Assembly: GCF_014356525.2 (NCBI RefSeq)
Contig: NC_052505.1
Location: 1,815,905-1,879,904 of the forward strand
Origin: Nilaparvata lugens
Lineage: Eukaryota; Arthropoda; Insecta; Hemiptera; Delphacidae
Direction: 5' to 3'
Length of the DNA: 64,000 nucleotides
This document shows positions 1-11,413 of this stretch, in pieces (position 1 is the stretch's first letter; each line of letters opens with the position of its first letter). Below the pieces are notes generated by a model. The model was not told the origin of the DNA and ran no database searches. It saw only the letters and a program-made list of their open reading frames with translations. The position numbers were made by a program, and so were the translations under genes.

Positions 1-1499
1 CATCATCAAAAATATGATAAGTCATGAAGATTCACTTTCAATGGACAGTGTTATGAAATGAAAAAGGACATAGCCTTCAACACCTCCATCCCCTTAATTC
101 AGCTGGACTGGTTATCCAGATGAAAATAATCAATTTCAGTAATTTTCCATACAACAATTTCCTCTTGCAAAATGATATCTGAATATATCTCAACCTGTGA
201 AATCGATGGGAATAACAATGAAAAAAACATGATAGGACTATCTCAAGCCTTTTAATGCTGTGTTATTCATATCAATGAGACGGAGGTTGATTGCTTGATT
301 ATATGCCTTTGTTAAGAGCGGAGTTAGGACTCCACGTCCTCTCTGGCACACAAAAGAGACATAGAAAAGTGAACCAAATTCACTCTTCTCGCAAAAGAAG
401 TTGAATCGATGCTCAAAACATTATCATAAATAGGATAAATTGAGAAATTCTAGTTGCAAACTGTTAGATTGAAACACTCTCTTATTTGAAATCATAACTA
501 GTTGAGAAAATTGAAACATCTTCAAAATATGTCATAGAAACGTTTGCAAGACAGTATTATAGAGGTAACTGTACCATACATATTATTGAAAATATTCAAT
601 TCCATGAAAGATTCATACTTCAGAAGTATTATAGTAAACTCCATTCTATTTTGTTTGAACTGTTCTATAATTTTTGGGTAAATATTTTGTTTATTGAGAA
701 TATATATTGATATATATCTATATAAATAAAAAACGAGTCTCAAATTTTGAAATTCAATAACTTTTCTATGTGTGCACCGAATTTGATGATTTTTCTTAGT
801 TGTGTTTGTTATGTTCAGGAGCAGGTTATTTTATAGCCTATCAAATTTATGATCCAACTTCCAGGACTCTTTTCCTACTTTCCTTCAAAGATGTAATCCA
901 TATGGGAGAAGATTTGTGAACTGGCCACACACAGATATAAAAATCAGCTGTTATAATCATTGCGTCATCCAACAGCCGTCGGTAGATCTGCTTTTCTATT
1001 CTCTTTCCACAGATTCACAAAATTTTATTAATAATAATGCCGCGGTAAGAACGACGTCCAAACTTGGGTCGTGGAACTCGAAATGCTGTAAATTCGGAAT
1101 ATGCACGGGAAAATCAGCGGCAAGTAGATATAGGCTACCATTCAATTTTCCAGCAAGCTGCATTAAACTATATTTAAAAATACAAACAACTAAGCACATA
1201 GGAAGTCCATATTAAAATATAAATTTAAATACTGATTGTTGGATAATTTTCATAAAAATAATATAGTGCATCAAATTGAGCTAGGCTAATCTGAGAGAAG
1301 TTGTGTGTATTTTTGGGTTTAAAATCTTATAAAATAACTTGATTAATTCAATATGAAGTGATAATTGAGTGTTATATTCAAATATAGTTTGGTGTTTCAA
1401 TTTCTCTAAATTCAAAATGTTTAGCTTATATATATTTTGGACGAAAATTAAACTTGAACGTTTTACAGTGGAAAGATTTTTTTTTTTTGGACATTTATT
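1..1499. other. No recognisable gene; AT-rich intergenic or intronic DNA
   Basis: I see no convincing exon. The short open frames here (for example minus strand 996-1199) have no family resemblance. If the TULIP gene at 2102-2787 continues, its downstream exons would lie to the left, but I found no acceptor followed by a matching coding stretch. Confidence 0.5.
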
Positions 1500-1504
1500 A
1501 ATTT

Positions 1505-1618
1505 ATCAAAATTTGGGAATGGAATAGATTTGGGCTAAGCCTGTTGTTCCTTCCTAATCATATTTATATGATTTGTGATTCTGTCCACATATAAATAAAT
1601 AAATAAATCACACCTGAG
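1505..1618 (+). repeat. Retroelement 3' tail module with (AAAT)n end
   Basis: The box TTTGGGCTAAGCCTGTTGTTCC is followed by a short spacer and an AATAAATAAATAAAT tail. The same arrangement recurs on the plus strand near 13270, 42795 and 52805 and on the minus strand near 10150, 43125 and 53140. A conserved box before a simple-repeat tail is typical of the 3' end of a non-LTR retrotransposon or a SINE that depends on it. The class is inferred. Confidence 0.55.
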
Positions 1619-2101
1619 GAGGCGCGGCTTGATGATAAAAAGTGTTGATGTTATGGAGATCGCCTTATCAAACCGTTCCATGCCATGCCTGATTCAGCGT
1701 GTGTGAGTTCTTGCATTCAAACCAATAAACAAGAAGCACCTGGATGCAAAATGCCGCATCGCGCCTCCTCAGGTGTGCATCCAGCTAAAGTTTGTCATGA
1801 GATGCATTAACTGTTTGGCGGTACGAAGTTTTCCGGACCAGCTAGTTTCAAATACAAACACATTGATATTGTGAGGAACCTGAAGAGAGACAATGTTAGA
1901 TCTAAGAAAGTAGAGAAGAACCACCATGTATTAGAACAATAAATGGGAAAGTATTTTTTTGTATTTTGTTTTTTTCTTGCGAATAAGATTATTCATTATT
2001 CATTTATTCAAAATTTCTAGTAAGCTCCACATTGATATTGTAAGAAGCCTGAGAGAGAAGAATAATAATTGAAAGAATTCAAGTAATCTGAGTAAACTCA
2101 C

Positions 2102-2787
2102 CATGTATGGGTCATATCCAAGGCTCATCACCCGTTTCCTGCCCTCAGCAATGGCCAAATCCAGAGGCGGGATAGAGTTGGGGAATGTCATCTTTATTTC
2201 GCGCGCTGCCTTATCAATCCCATTCCTCAAATCCGCGTTGACCGCATTCAAGATGAACGGCTTGATCGAGTCAAACACAAACACACCGACAGAGTTCATC
2301 ATGCCCTGGAACAGTGAAGCCAGGAACCCAAGGTTCTGAAAGTCGAGGTTGATCTCATCGACAGATATATCCATGTCAATCCTGGATGCCTGCAGGTGAC
2401 CTTCACGAGCAATACTCATCTCAGCCAAACCAACCACGTAGACGTCACTCAGTTTAACCATGCAACTGTCAGCTGATCGGGATAACCAAGAGGTGAGAGT
2501 GTAGTTCCCTCTCACTTCCAGGTTCTCTATCCTCAGCTCGGCCACCATCTGTAGCTCGGCCAGGTTCGTGTAGACGCTCTCGATGCGGAACCTTGACAGA
2601 CCGTAGACGGAGCAGTTGAACATGGTGAGGGTGGCATATCCTGAGGTTTGTCTGATTGTGGGGATTGGCATGGGGTCGGGTATTTTGTAGACGGTATCGG
2701 GCAGACCGACTGGGTCGGGGTTGTCCTTGTAATGCTCGAGAACCGCTCGTACCTGATCTGCCATGCGGTTGGCCACTGCTGTTGCAT
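2102..2787 (-). CDS. TULIP-superfamily (Grp7 allergen/JHBP-like) protein, internal exon
   Basis: One 686-bp internal exon on the minus strand. The acceptor is ttttcttgcag just above 2787. The donor is ATG|GTGAGT just below 2102. It enters in a split codon and leaves in phase 0, giving 228 complete codons. The protein has the look of insect Grp7-allergen/JHBP-type TULIP domains, which are secreted lipid-binding folds: an N-terminal amphipathic segment leading to NPDPVGLPD, alternating beta strands (YATLTMFNCSVYGLSRFRIE, then LRIENLEVRGNYTL), and a C-terminal amphipathic helix (DSIKPFILNAVNADLRNGID). The last ~35 residues (LDLAIAEGRKRVMSLGYDPYM) resemble the start of this same domain, so the complete protein probably has a second TULIP domain encoded by the next exon. 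The signal peptide and the other exons are not visible. The family call is by pattern; Grp7 versus JHBP/takeout is not resolved. No substrate can be named. Confidence 0.72.
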
Positions 2788-2929
2788 CTGCAAGAAAAAC
2801 GTCCAAAAACTCAACTTAGTATTGCCATGAGAAGATAGTTGTGTATCAAGTTGAAATGATCCTGAATCATATTGTGTTAATACTGTATCATGTGTGGTGG
2901 TACTGTATCATTTATGGTGATACCATAAT

Positions 2930-4110
2930 ATAGAGAGAAGATATCCCATGATTTTAAGGCTGTGCAAAGGCTACAAATAAACTTTCTACTGGTGATATTT
3001 TTTAAAGTTTCTCGATTTGTATATCATGAAGCTATCAAAATGGAGGAGGTTTCTCAGGAAAACATTTTTTTCCGATCATTACTTTTTGAGATATGAGCGA
3101 CTGAAGTTTAAATTTTTGGGACAGAACATTTCAAGTTCGGTATAAGATAAATCCATGAGATTTAGAGGATAGATTCTTCATGGATTCATCAAGTGAAACA
3201 AAAATTTTTCCAAAATATAGATTTTTTCGAAAATTATTCAATTTACCAAAAATTACTAAAAATACTCAACTAAAAATGACCAAAAATACTCAACTAAGTT
3301 ATTTTTGGTCATTTTTATTAAATTTAATAACTTTCTCGAAAATTTATATTTTCAGATAATTTTTGTTTTACTAGATCAACAATACCATGAAGAATCTATC
3401 CTCTAAATCTCATGGATTTATCTCTTACCGAACTTGAAATGCTCTGTCCCAAAAATGTAAACTTTGGGCGATCATATCTCAAAAAGTGATGATCAGAAAA
3501 AAAAGTTTTCCCGAGAAAACTTTTTCATTTTGATAGCTTGATGATATACAAATCAAAAAACTTCGAAAAATATCATGAGTAAAAAGTTTATTTTTAGCCT
3601 TTGCACAGCCTCAAAGGGTGTTTATGTTCCAAAATTCACTGTTAACTTAATATTATATTAATATTAATATCTTTAACTGTTAACTCAAGCCGATATAGTC
3701 CTATAGAACATACAAAATTAGTTTCGAAGGGAGGAATATGAAGGGCAGAAAAATGAAGTGAGATCAGCCGATTACAGTGATGAATAGATTAATAGAAAGA
3801 AGCGCAGTTGCCAATTTGTCAATTAGACTCAGTCGACTCAGTGCTTTCTGAGAGGAAACTACGTATGTGTATCATGACAGGTGAAGAGACTAGAGAACGC
3901 TGGCCGCTTCAGCACGGCAACATCGCCGCCACTGCATCCCTCTACTTTTCTCTGCTCCGCATATCCCTCCAAGTTGTAGTTGGATCTAATTTTGTATAGA
4001 ATATTATAGTTCTTTTTCGTGAAACTATTTGGTGTTCTCTCATACTGTGCCGTTCTCTCATACTGTGCCGTTCTCACACTCTCCGGCCTAAACAGTAATA
4101 ATAGACAGTA
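2930..4110. mobile_element. Degenerate MITE-B copy split by a foldback insertion
   Basis: The left piece (about 2930-2961) has ATAGAGAGAAGATATCCCATG. The right piece (about 3617-3700) resumes with the gtttatgttcc/actgttaactcaagccgat part seen in intact MITE-B copies at 7006-7276 and 12475-12749. An inverted fragment with CTCATACTGTGCCGTTCT (partly tandem) lies at 4030-4110. The two halves flank the foldback at 2962-3617, so the foldback inserted into an older MITE. Confidence 0.55.
2962..3617. mobile_element. ~655-bp foldback element with ~300-bp arms
   Basis: The arm beginning AAGGCTGTGCAAAGGCTA (about 2965) is matched in inverted orientation by TAGCCTTTGCACAGCCT ending near 3614. Homology continues inward through the catgagatttagaggatag segments (3157 and 3400) to a short centre near 3290. 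It has no coding capacity and behaves as a non-autonomous foldback/MITE. The target duplication is not clear. Confidence 0.75.
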
Positions 4111-4310
4111 ATTAATTAAATTATTATGCTATCGCTAAGAGAGAGGAATTATGAGAAAATTGTATTAAATGTCAAGAACTGGTAATAGTTTCTCAGAAAA
4201 TAATACATCGAAAAATAAATTGGCTGAGAATTAATTGTTGAGACGTCTTTGTGATGCTCAAGACAACTTTTGTAGGGAATATAAATCATTCTCTTATTGT
4301 GGATAGAATA

Positions 4311-4432
4311 TAGTGTTGAATGAAAAAGATTAAGAGATTGTCAACTTTTAATTTTTTTCTCATTTGAAGTCTTTTTCATTCAATATGAATAAATAGTACA
4401 ATATCAACTTCTCAACTAAACAAGAAGAATAT
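4311..4432. repeat. Penelope-like terminal fragment, inverted pair
   Basis: GTTGAATGAAAAAGATTAAG at the left is matched by the inverted GTCTTTTTCATTCAATATG and ATATCAACTTCTCAAC at the right. The same arms occur at 27046-27536, 60745-61085 and 63310-63450, where they adjoin the GAAACCGGT segment discussed in the findings. Confidence 0.5.
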
Positions 4433-5129
4433 AGTGTATTCAATATTCTGCTGAAGACTGAAGAAGGAAGATATATTTATAGATCAATTATTTATTCAAT
4501 TCAATTTATATTTTTTACAAAGCAGCACTGATTGGGAGAGAAAAACTAAGAATACTCCTTGTACTATTTCTCTCCCAAATTTAGATAACATTTTAAAAGT
4601 CCAAAATAGGGTTATGATTTCACTTTACTAAAATTTAGTCCATTTTCACTGAAAAACAACGAAAACAAAGATTTTTAAATTTTGACGGTTGAAAAAGATA
4701 GAAGCTAAATGGCAATAGCCTATGTTGATACAATTTTTATTTTGTTAATTGTCAATTGTATTTATATTATAGACATATATGTTTGCATTGTATGAAGGGG
4801 AAATAAATAAACTATTGATTGAATTCCTGATAATCATCAACTGTGCTCGATTTGAGTGTGTTTGTTTCTCTATGGATCTAAATTCTCAGTTATTGCAATA
4901 TTTTTAATATCCAATAATTATGGATTTTTTGTTGTGATATTCAACTTTTATTGTTAATATTCAATAGTTAAAATTCTGAATTTCAGTTCAAATATTTTTG
5001 GACAGATATTCTATTTTTGACATAATATTAATTCTATTTTCTGACATAATCCTATTGTGATGTGGAGTGGAAGGTGAAAAATGACTCAAACTTATTTCGA
5101 ACTCATATTCTAAATTTGGGGAAGGAATA

Positions 5130-5570
5130 TTAAAGGGTTACCCAGTTTTTGCTCTTCTAATATCAGTTTTAATGATAAGTAATTTTGCACTACATTTTAT
5201 TTTTATTTATTTACAAGCCGTCAGGCTCGCTTCGCTCGCCATATCCGTCGAGCGAATATTAAAGGGTTACCCAGTTTTTGCTCTTCTAATATCCGTTTTA
5301 ATGATGAGTAATTTTGCACTACATTTTATTTTTATTTATTTATTTACAAGCCGTCAGGCTCGCTTCGCTCGCCATATCCGTCAAGTCAGGGGGCTCCGCC
5401 CCCTGGACCCCCGACTGGATCGTCCAAAAATGAGATCAGCAGGCTCGCTTCGCTCGCCTGCATTTTTCATTTGAGCATTTTTATCATATGTTAGAACAAT
5501 CCAGTCGGAGGTCCAGACTAAACGTCTGGCTAAACGGATATGGCGAGCGAAGCGAGCCTGACGGCTAGTA
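5130..5570. repeat. Unclassified repeat with GCGAGCGAAGCGAGC boxes
   Basis: A segment starting TATTAAAGGGTTACCCAG and ending in CGCTTCGCTCGCCATATCCG occurs twice in tandem (about 5130-5245 and 5250-5385). A GC-rich hairpin GGGGGCTCCGCCCCCTGG follows. The inverted box GGATATGGCGAGCGAAGCGA (5538-5558) then closes the unit. The structure suggests a transposable element end or a foldback; the class is not known to me. Confidence 0.55.
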
Positions 5571-5929
5571 ATATAATATTCCCAGGATTGAAGTAGCAGT
5601 GCCCAATCAATTTTTCCGCGATAAATGCATTTAAATCTTCAACTTGGTGCCAACCTAACAAAGTCAACTCAACTTAATGCCAACCTGACAAAATTATTAA
5701 TTTAGTTGCCAGTTAACAGCTGTTTCGAAGATCTACTCTATCTAGATTATAGTTCTATAGTAACATATGATATGGGAAATTTCAATTATAATTGAGAGAT
5801 TGGAAGAAGAAGAATATACATGCTAAAAGACGAACTTTAAACCCTTAAAACAACCCTTAGAGTTAAAATATTGCCAAAAGATTTCTTAGTGCGCCTCTAA
5901 AGGGCCAACTGAACATACCTACCAAATTT

Positions 5930-6045
5930 GAACGTTTTTTGGTCCGGTAGATTTTTAGTTATTCGAGTGAGTGAGTGAGTCAGTCAGTCAGTCAGTCAGT
6001 CAGTCAGTCAGTCAGTGAGTGCCATTTCGCTTTTATATATATAGA
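5930..6045. repeat. (CAGT)n microsatellite in a repeat end
   Basis: About eleven CAGT/GAGT units at 5965-6020 follow TTTTGGTCCGGTAGATTTTT and precede CGCTTTTATATATATAG. I read this as part of a dispersed element rather than an independent microsatellite. The class is uncertain. Confidence 0.5.
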
Positions 6046-6179
6046 TTCAGTCATGTACAATTATTTCTCTTATGTGAGAAGGCAGAATAGGCTTATGCCC
6101 AAAACTGTCCCTTCTCAAATTTATACTACAGTCCAATGAATAGATTGAATAGATAATGGATAGATAAAATTTATAATGT

Positions 6180-6345
6180 GATGAGTGACATTCATGTTAT
6201 CCTGTATTTCAGTTCATACAGATCAGCTGTTTAGTAAACGTTATCGTTTCTAATAATAAACACAAAGAACGACAACCTAGACCAAACAGCTGATCAGGAT
6301 GAACTGAAATACAGGAAGGAGTGAATGTCACTCATCATATTCATG
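6180..6345. mobile_element. Short foldback, ~165 bp
   Basis: GATGAGTGACATTCATGTTATCCTGTA and TTCAGTTCATACAGATCAGCTG at the left are matched inverted by CAGCTGATCAGGATGAACTGAA and CAGGAAGGAGTGAATGTCACTCATCAT at the right. It contains no coding sequence. Confidence 0.65.
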
Positions 6346-6567
6346 ATGTAGGCCTTCACGACCGCCTCTCAAAACAAGTCACAGGCTCTTGTCTTCTGAA
6401 TAACAGATTTGTTGAATTTTTCATGTGATGGCCGACTATACCCACTTGTTGCTGAGATTTTGTTGCTTTATGCTACGCCCTAAAAAATCGTATCCCAACA
6501 AGTGCTTTCTTTCTCAGCATTATTTCATCCCAAGTGTAGAAAGATGCGGATATAATTATCAAAGATA

Positions 6568-6838
6568 TTATAGTGAGGTCCACGTTATAATGGCAGTGTT
6601 TGATTAGCAATGGTATTGCTATCCTTGTCTATAATTCAACAAAGCGGATAGCGCTATCTCTTTCTCGCTTTTCTCTGTTGCGAGATCGTCTTTTAACAAT
6701 GTACGATTAATAATTGATTAACAAATATTTCATTTTATTCATAAAAATTCATTATGAAATTTCAGTTGAAAAATATAATTTCTTGCTTAATAAAATATAA
6801 TTGATTATTTCAAACGAGAATGAACAGTAATATATTAT
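6568..6838 (-). mobile_element. MITE-A, truncated copy
   Basis: Begins with the MITE-A terminal repeat (GAGGTCCACGTTATAATGGC) and runs through GATAGCGCTATC and AACGAGAATGAACAGT, then ends at a TTGTTGTTGGTTATCCATC junction with Penelope-like terminal sequence. The orientation assigned is relative to the copy at 28894. Confidence 0.75.
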
Positions 6839-7005
6839 TTGTTGTTGGTTATCCATCTTGTTTCCACTACTATTATTACTATTAAATTTTATGAATTTTT
6901 CATGTGATGTCCTACTATACCCACTTGTTGCTGGCATGTTTGTTGCTTTATGCTACGCCTTAAAAAATCGTATCCCAACAAGTGCTTTCTTTCTCAGCAT
7001 TATAT

Positions 7006-7276
7006 CATAGAGAAACAATAGCGTGAGTAGATATCCCATGGCATAGGGAATTTATGTTGCAACTTTTACTGTTATCTCAAGCCGATTACTGTTGATTATT
7101 GTAAATTTTTACTGTTTTGTTGAGGTGATAGTGTATGAACGGCACAATTTGAGAGACTACCAGCGTCACACAGCTGCATAGGAAAGAACTATGTGAACTA
7201 TCGGCTTGGGATAACAGTAAAACTTGCGACATAAACGCCCTACATCATGGGATATCTATGATATCGTTTCTCTATG
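7006..7276. mobile_element. MITE-B, intact copy with 7-bp target duplication
   Basis: 271 bp with terminal inverted repeats CATAGAGAAAC and GTTTCTCTATG, flanked by ATTATAT on both sides (6999-7005 and 7277-7283). The related undisturbed site in the neighbouring duplicate reads cagcATTATTTCATcc, which supports a real insertion. The interior is itself partly palindromic (AGATATCCCATGG near both ends, gccgat/atcggc inside). No open frame. Confidence 0.85.
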
Positions 7277-7333
7277 ATTATATCATCTCAAGTGTAGAAA
7301 GATGCGGATATAATATTATTATCAAAGATATTA

Positions 7334-7840
7334 TAGTGAGGTCCACGTTATAATGGCAGTGTTTGATTACCGATTTTATTGCTAACCTTGTCTATAATTC
7401 AACAAAGCGGATAGCGCTATCTCTTTCTCGCTTTTCTCTGTTGCCAGATCGTCTTTTAACAATGTACGATTAATAATTAATTAACAAAATATTTCATCTT
7501 AACTATGAAAGTTTATTGTGTGGTTATTGAAAAATATAATTTCTTGCTTAATAGAATATAATTGAATATTTCAAACGAGAATGAACAGTTAATATTATTT
7601 GTTGTTGGTTATCCATCTTGTTTCCACTATTATTATTACTATTAAATTTTATAAAACTTTAAAGTGAAAAAGCACTCACATTCTTTGATGTGGCAACATC
7701 TTTAAAGTTTTATAAAATTCAATAGTTAATATTACATCAATAAAACTTTATCAGCTACCGCGTCTATAGAAGGCATTGACAAGACAGAGGATTGGCAATG
7801 ATGTTCTCCTATCCTTTTCCACTGCCATTATAACGTATTA
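7334..7840 (-). mobile_element. MITE-A copy interrupted by a Penelope-like foldback
   Basis: The MITE-A terminus at 7334 leads to GAATGAACAGTTAATATT near 7590. A ~125-bp foldback (about 7605-7730, CTTTAAAGTGAAAAAGCACT arms) intervenes. The MITE then resumes with ATTACATCAATAAAACTT and ends in CACTGCCATTATAACG near 7837. Confidence 0.75.
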
Positions 7841-9060
7841 AAATATATCGGTTTGAAAAAAATTCTCTTGCAATTCTTATAATTGGGTCTACCATTATTC
7901 ATTCACATTTCCTAGAAGTCTAGAATGAGTACTTCCATGAGTCGGCCTACTCATCAGCAACCGAGTTAAAATTATATAGGTTTTCCTTGCAATACTCAAC
8001 TGAAAATGCATTTATGTTTAATGAAAATTATTGGAACACTCATGTATATTCATATTCAAATTTAATGTGTCATGTTTGATGGCATGTGTAGAAAATACTA
8101 CTAGATATTGTTCATATCCAGACATTCCATCACTTTCAAAACTGGATTAATTTATAATTTCATTTCATTGTATGGTGATCATATTATTATGTATCATCTT
8201 ACAGTGATAATATAATGTATTCTCTGATAATATGCAGTATAATATAGTGTATAATATACTTAATATATTTTAATTTCTTGCAGTTAAAATTATTTTGTGA
8301 ACAATCGCTATATGGAAATTATTATTGATGTTAGAAATTAGAAATTGATTTCATAAAAAAATCACTTTAATGAACTAAGTGGATTCTCCTTGTATGCCCA
8401 CGATATATAGTAATTATATTGATATTGTAATAATATTATGTTATCAGCTTATTTTTATTTTAACTGGAAAGATAAATTGAGAAATATTTATGAGTTCCAA
8501 TTCTTTAAATGGAATTTAAAGTATATGAATTTCATCAACAGAAACATTCATAGTATTTAAATATGCATGTACATATTTACAGATACAATTGATAACAGAC
8601 AAACCAAAGACGTTTTTTTTTTCAATTCAAATATTGGAACCCACTTCCCCTTGTTGAAAGATCTCAAAGTTTTATAGTTTATTGCAAGGCTATGGCTTGC
8701 CCTGTTCTACTCAGCGGTACGAAAGGCTTCCATGGCACAAATAATTATTTATTATTTGTAAAATCCAATTCAACATTATTTTTATATTTACATTATTGTT
8801 AAACTAATCAATTATTATTGTTGCTGTGATGTATGAATTAATAATATCAAAACTTCAATTGATATAATCATTTAAAGCATCAATTTATTATTTATTTAGC
8901 GTATGGCAGATACTCAACAAATATATAGCTCATGATTCTCTAATGCCCAAATATACACTGTATATTACCAAATTCTTTGAGTAGTTGTGTGGTTTTTGGT
9001 TGGGAGAACATAAGTTTGTCTGACCGCTAACATTCCACTGTCATTAATTAACAAAATAAT
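7841..9060. other. AT-rich DNA, nothing recognised
   Basis: No exon, RNA gene or repeat shared with other parts of the window was recognised in this stretch. Confidence 0.5.
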
Positions 9061-9120
9061 TTGATGGCACTTATATAATAGAACTGATTTTGAATATAAA
9101 AATACAGTACAGTCTATATT

Positions 9121-9233
9121 TGAATATAAAGAAAAATAGAAATCTCAGTACCTTTTTGAAATATTTTATATAGGTAGTGATAAAATATTTCAAAAAGGGT
9201 ACCTACTGAGATTTTTATTTTTCTTTATATTCA
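9121..9233. mobile_element. Short foldback, 113 bp
   Basis: TGAATATAAAGAAAAATAGA, continuing to AAATATTTTA, is matched inverted by TAAAATATTTCAAAAAGG and TTTTTCTTTATATTCA, giving arms of about 48 bp around a tiny centre. Non-coding. Confidence 0.75.
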
Positions 9234-9578
9234 TATTACAAGTAGCCCTATACAGAAAAGAGATAAATAATATGGCAGTCTATATTTATTTATTTATTCA
9301 TCAATGACGTAGCCTGATCACAAAATCATAGAGTTATTGATAATGAAAGAACAGGCACATTGATAAGGTAATGCAAATTATACGCAGACTATATTGAGTG
9401 TCATTGAGCAGTACATAAAATAACATTGAAGACAGTAGAAAAATGGTTGTAAAGTGATTGTCATCCCAAACTTCAACAAGAATATAATTTGTTCCCTCAT
9501 TGATAGAATCTGGGATGATTAGATTAAATTCTGTAAGCCACCAGAGTTCGTGTGATACTACCAAGGTACCTAGAATGC

Positions 9579-10595
9579 TATAGTGAGGTCCACGTTATAA
9601 TGGCAGTGGAGAAAAATACGAGAACAACGTTGTCGATCCTCTGCCTTGTCAATGCCTTCTATAGACGGTAGCTGATATAGGTGATAATTGATGTAATATT
9701 AACTGTTCATTCTCGTTTGAAATAATCAATTATATTTTATATTTTGGCAAGACATTATATTTTTCCATTATTTCATGATGAATTTACATCATTAAGATGA
9801 AATATCATATTCAATTATTATGTTCTTCATGATATAATATTCAAATGGCAGTGGAGAAAAATACGAGAACAACGTTGCCGATCCTCTGCCTTGTCAATGC
9901 CTTCTATAGACGGTAGCTGATACAGGTTTATTGATGTAATATTAACTGTTCATTCTCGTTTTAAATAATCAATTATATTTTGGCAAGAAATTATATTTTC
10001 CAATTATTTCATGATGAATTTACATCATTAAGATGAAATATCATATTCAATTATTATGTTCTTCATGATATAATATTTAAATTTGTATATTAATATTTTA
10101 TATCTATATTCAAGTGTCCCCACACAGGGTAGCCTATAGGGCAAATATCAGAAATTAGGAAACATATTGTTATTTATTTATTTATTTATTTATTTATCAT
10201 ATGCAAATACAATTCAGGTAAAAACAACAGGCATTTTGCCCAAAAACTGTTTCAAACCTTATTTAGAATACACAGTCTAAAGGTTATGCTACTTACGTAC
10301 TTAAATGATAATATTATTCGTACACAATTTTGAGTCCAAAAAATTTATCTACTACAATTTTGAATTGTATTTGCTTTTTGGAATGTATTTGATTGTTTAT
10401 CTATTTTCTCGAATAAGAGAACTTAGTTGAATATTTTGTTATCAATTTCAATTCTACATTGTTTAAAGACGATCCGGCAACAGAGCAAAGCGAGAAAGAG
10501 ATAGCGCTATCCGCTTTGTTGTTTGAATGATAGACAAGGATAACAATACCATTTCTAATGAAACACTGCTATTATATAACGTGGACCTCACCATG
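9579..10595 (+). mobile_element. MITE-A copy with internal tandem duplication and an insertion
   Basis: Starts with the MITE-A terminus. The first ~240 bp (from ATGGCAGTGGAGAAAAATAC to the ATGATATAATATTCAA end) is repeated from about 9844. A non-MITE-A insertion lies at about 10081-10425. The far end (GATAGCGCTATCC, then TATAACGTGGACCTCACC) is at 10430-10595. The flanks (gattagattaaa at 9518 and 10608) resemble each other, so the element may sit inside a larger duplication. Confidence 0.75.
10150..10265 (-). repeat. Retroelement 3' tail module inside MITE-A
   Basis: On the minus strand an AGTTTTTGGGCAAAATGCCT box precedes a spacer and a long (AAAT)n tail, matching the module at 1505-1618. 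Confidence 0.55.
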
Positions 10596-11019
10596 GCATG
10601 ATTAGATTAAACTCTGTGAACCCCAAGTGTTCAATGAATACGACAGTTCAAATAAAAATTGATGAATTATCTACGAATATATTTTTTAGGAAATTATAAC
10701 AAAATATAGGTATTTGAATCGCTAACCGCAGAAAGGCAACATGTCCAGTTTCATAATTTTACAGGAGAGACAAAAAACTTAATAAAACCTGAACCTAAAC
10801 CTGCAGTAAACGATATATTCAAAACGTCGTCATTACAATGCTTTCAGTTGGATATGTCTCCTACCTACATTAAACACATAATGAATTTTCATAAATAAGA
10901 TGAAATATTTTGTTAATCAATTATCAATTCGATAAAAAAGAAACGATGTATCTTACATTAAATAGTTGATTTATTGAAAAAAACATTTTTTTGAAAAAGT
11001 TGGACTTGTTTCCTTTCTG

Positions 11020-11413
11020 AGGTTAGCAATTCATTTATATTATGGCTCACCTTCTTTCTCCTCGCAACAAACTGTCACCAGGAAATATATCCACAACAGA
11101 AAAACACTTGCGTTTCTTGACATTGCTACAGTGGTACTGAACAAATATATCCTACACCCACGACTATATTATTACTACGTCACAAGGAAGTTCCCAGAAG
11201 ATCGCAGACTTTTTTCGGAAGTCAAATGCAATTTTGCAAAACTATAGCAGAGGTTTTGTGGTGAGAAATTATTCAGGAAAGCGACCAAAGATATTGTCTT
11301 TGTGTCCATCCTACTCGATCAGTGACAGCTACTCAGACAAAACTGAGTTCCAACTCTCCCAACTAAGAACATTGGAGAGCATTTATTCAATCATCCACAA
11401 TCAAATCACAACG
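11020..11413. other. Less AT-rich island with short open frames, unassigned
   Basis: This block has a more balanced base composition than its surroundings. It holds several short plus-strand frames, for example one ending in NKYILHPRLYYYYVTRKF and another starting near 11234 that runs into the MITE-A terminus at 11414. No frame stays open across the block and no family is recognised. It could be a decayed exon or transposon coding remnant. Confidence 0.3.

Larger units (their letters stand above)
6410..7620. repeat. Tandem duplication of a ~480-bp segment including truncated MITE-A
   Basis: The block containing CCCACTTGTTGCTG, TGCTTTATGCTACGCC and a truncated MITE-A (first copy about 6410-6850) repeats from about 6890. 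The second copy is lengthened by a MITE-B insertion at 7006-7276. The first copy thus serves as an empty-site reference for that insertion. Confidence 0.75.

Noticed and set aside
5172..5474. 100-residue frame with a doubled segment
   Set aside because: Translation of a two-copy tandem repeat with CGCTTCGCTCGCC boxes.
9334..9564. Minus-strand frame containing NEGTNYILVEVWDDNHF
   Set aside because: It reads a little like a beta-sandwich exon, but no splice sites frame it and its 5' part is near-duplicated at 10608 beside a MITE. Kept as unproven.
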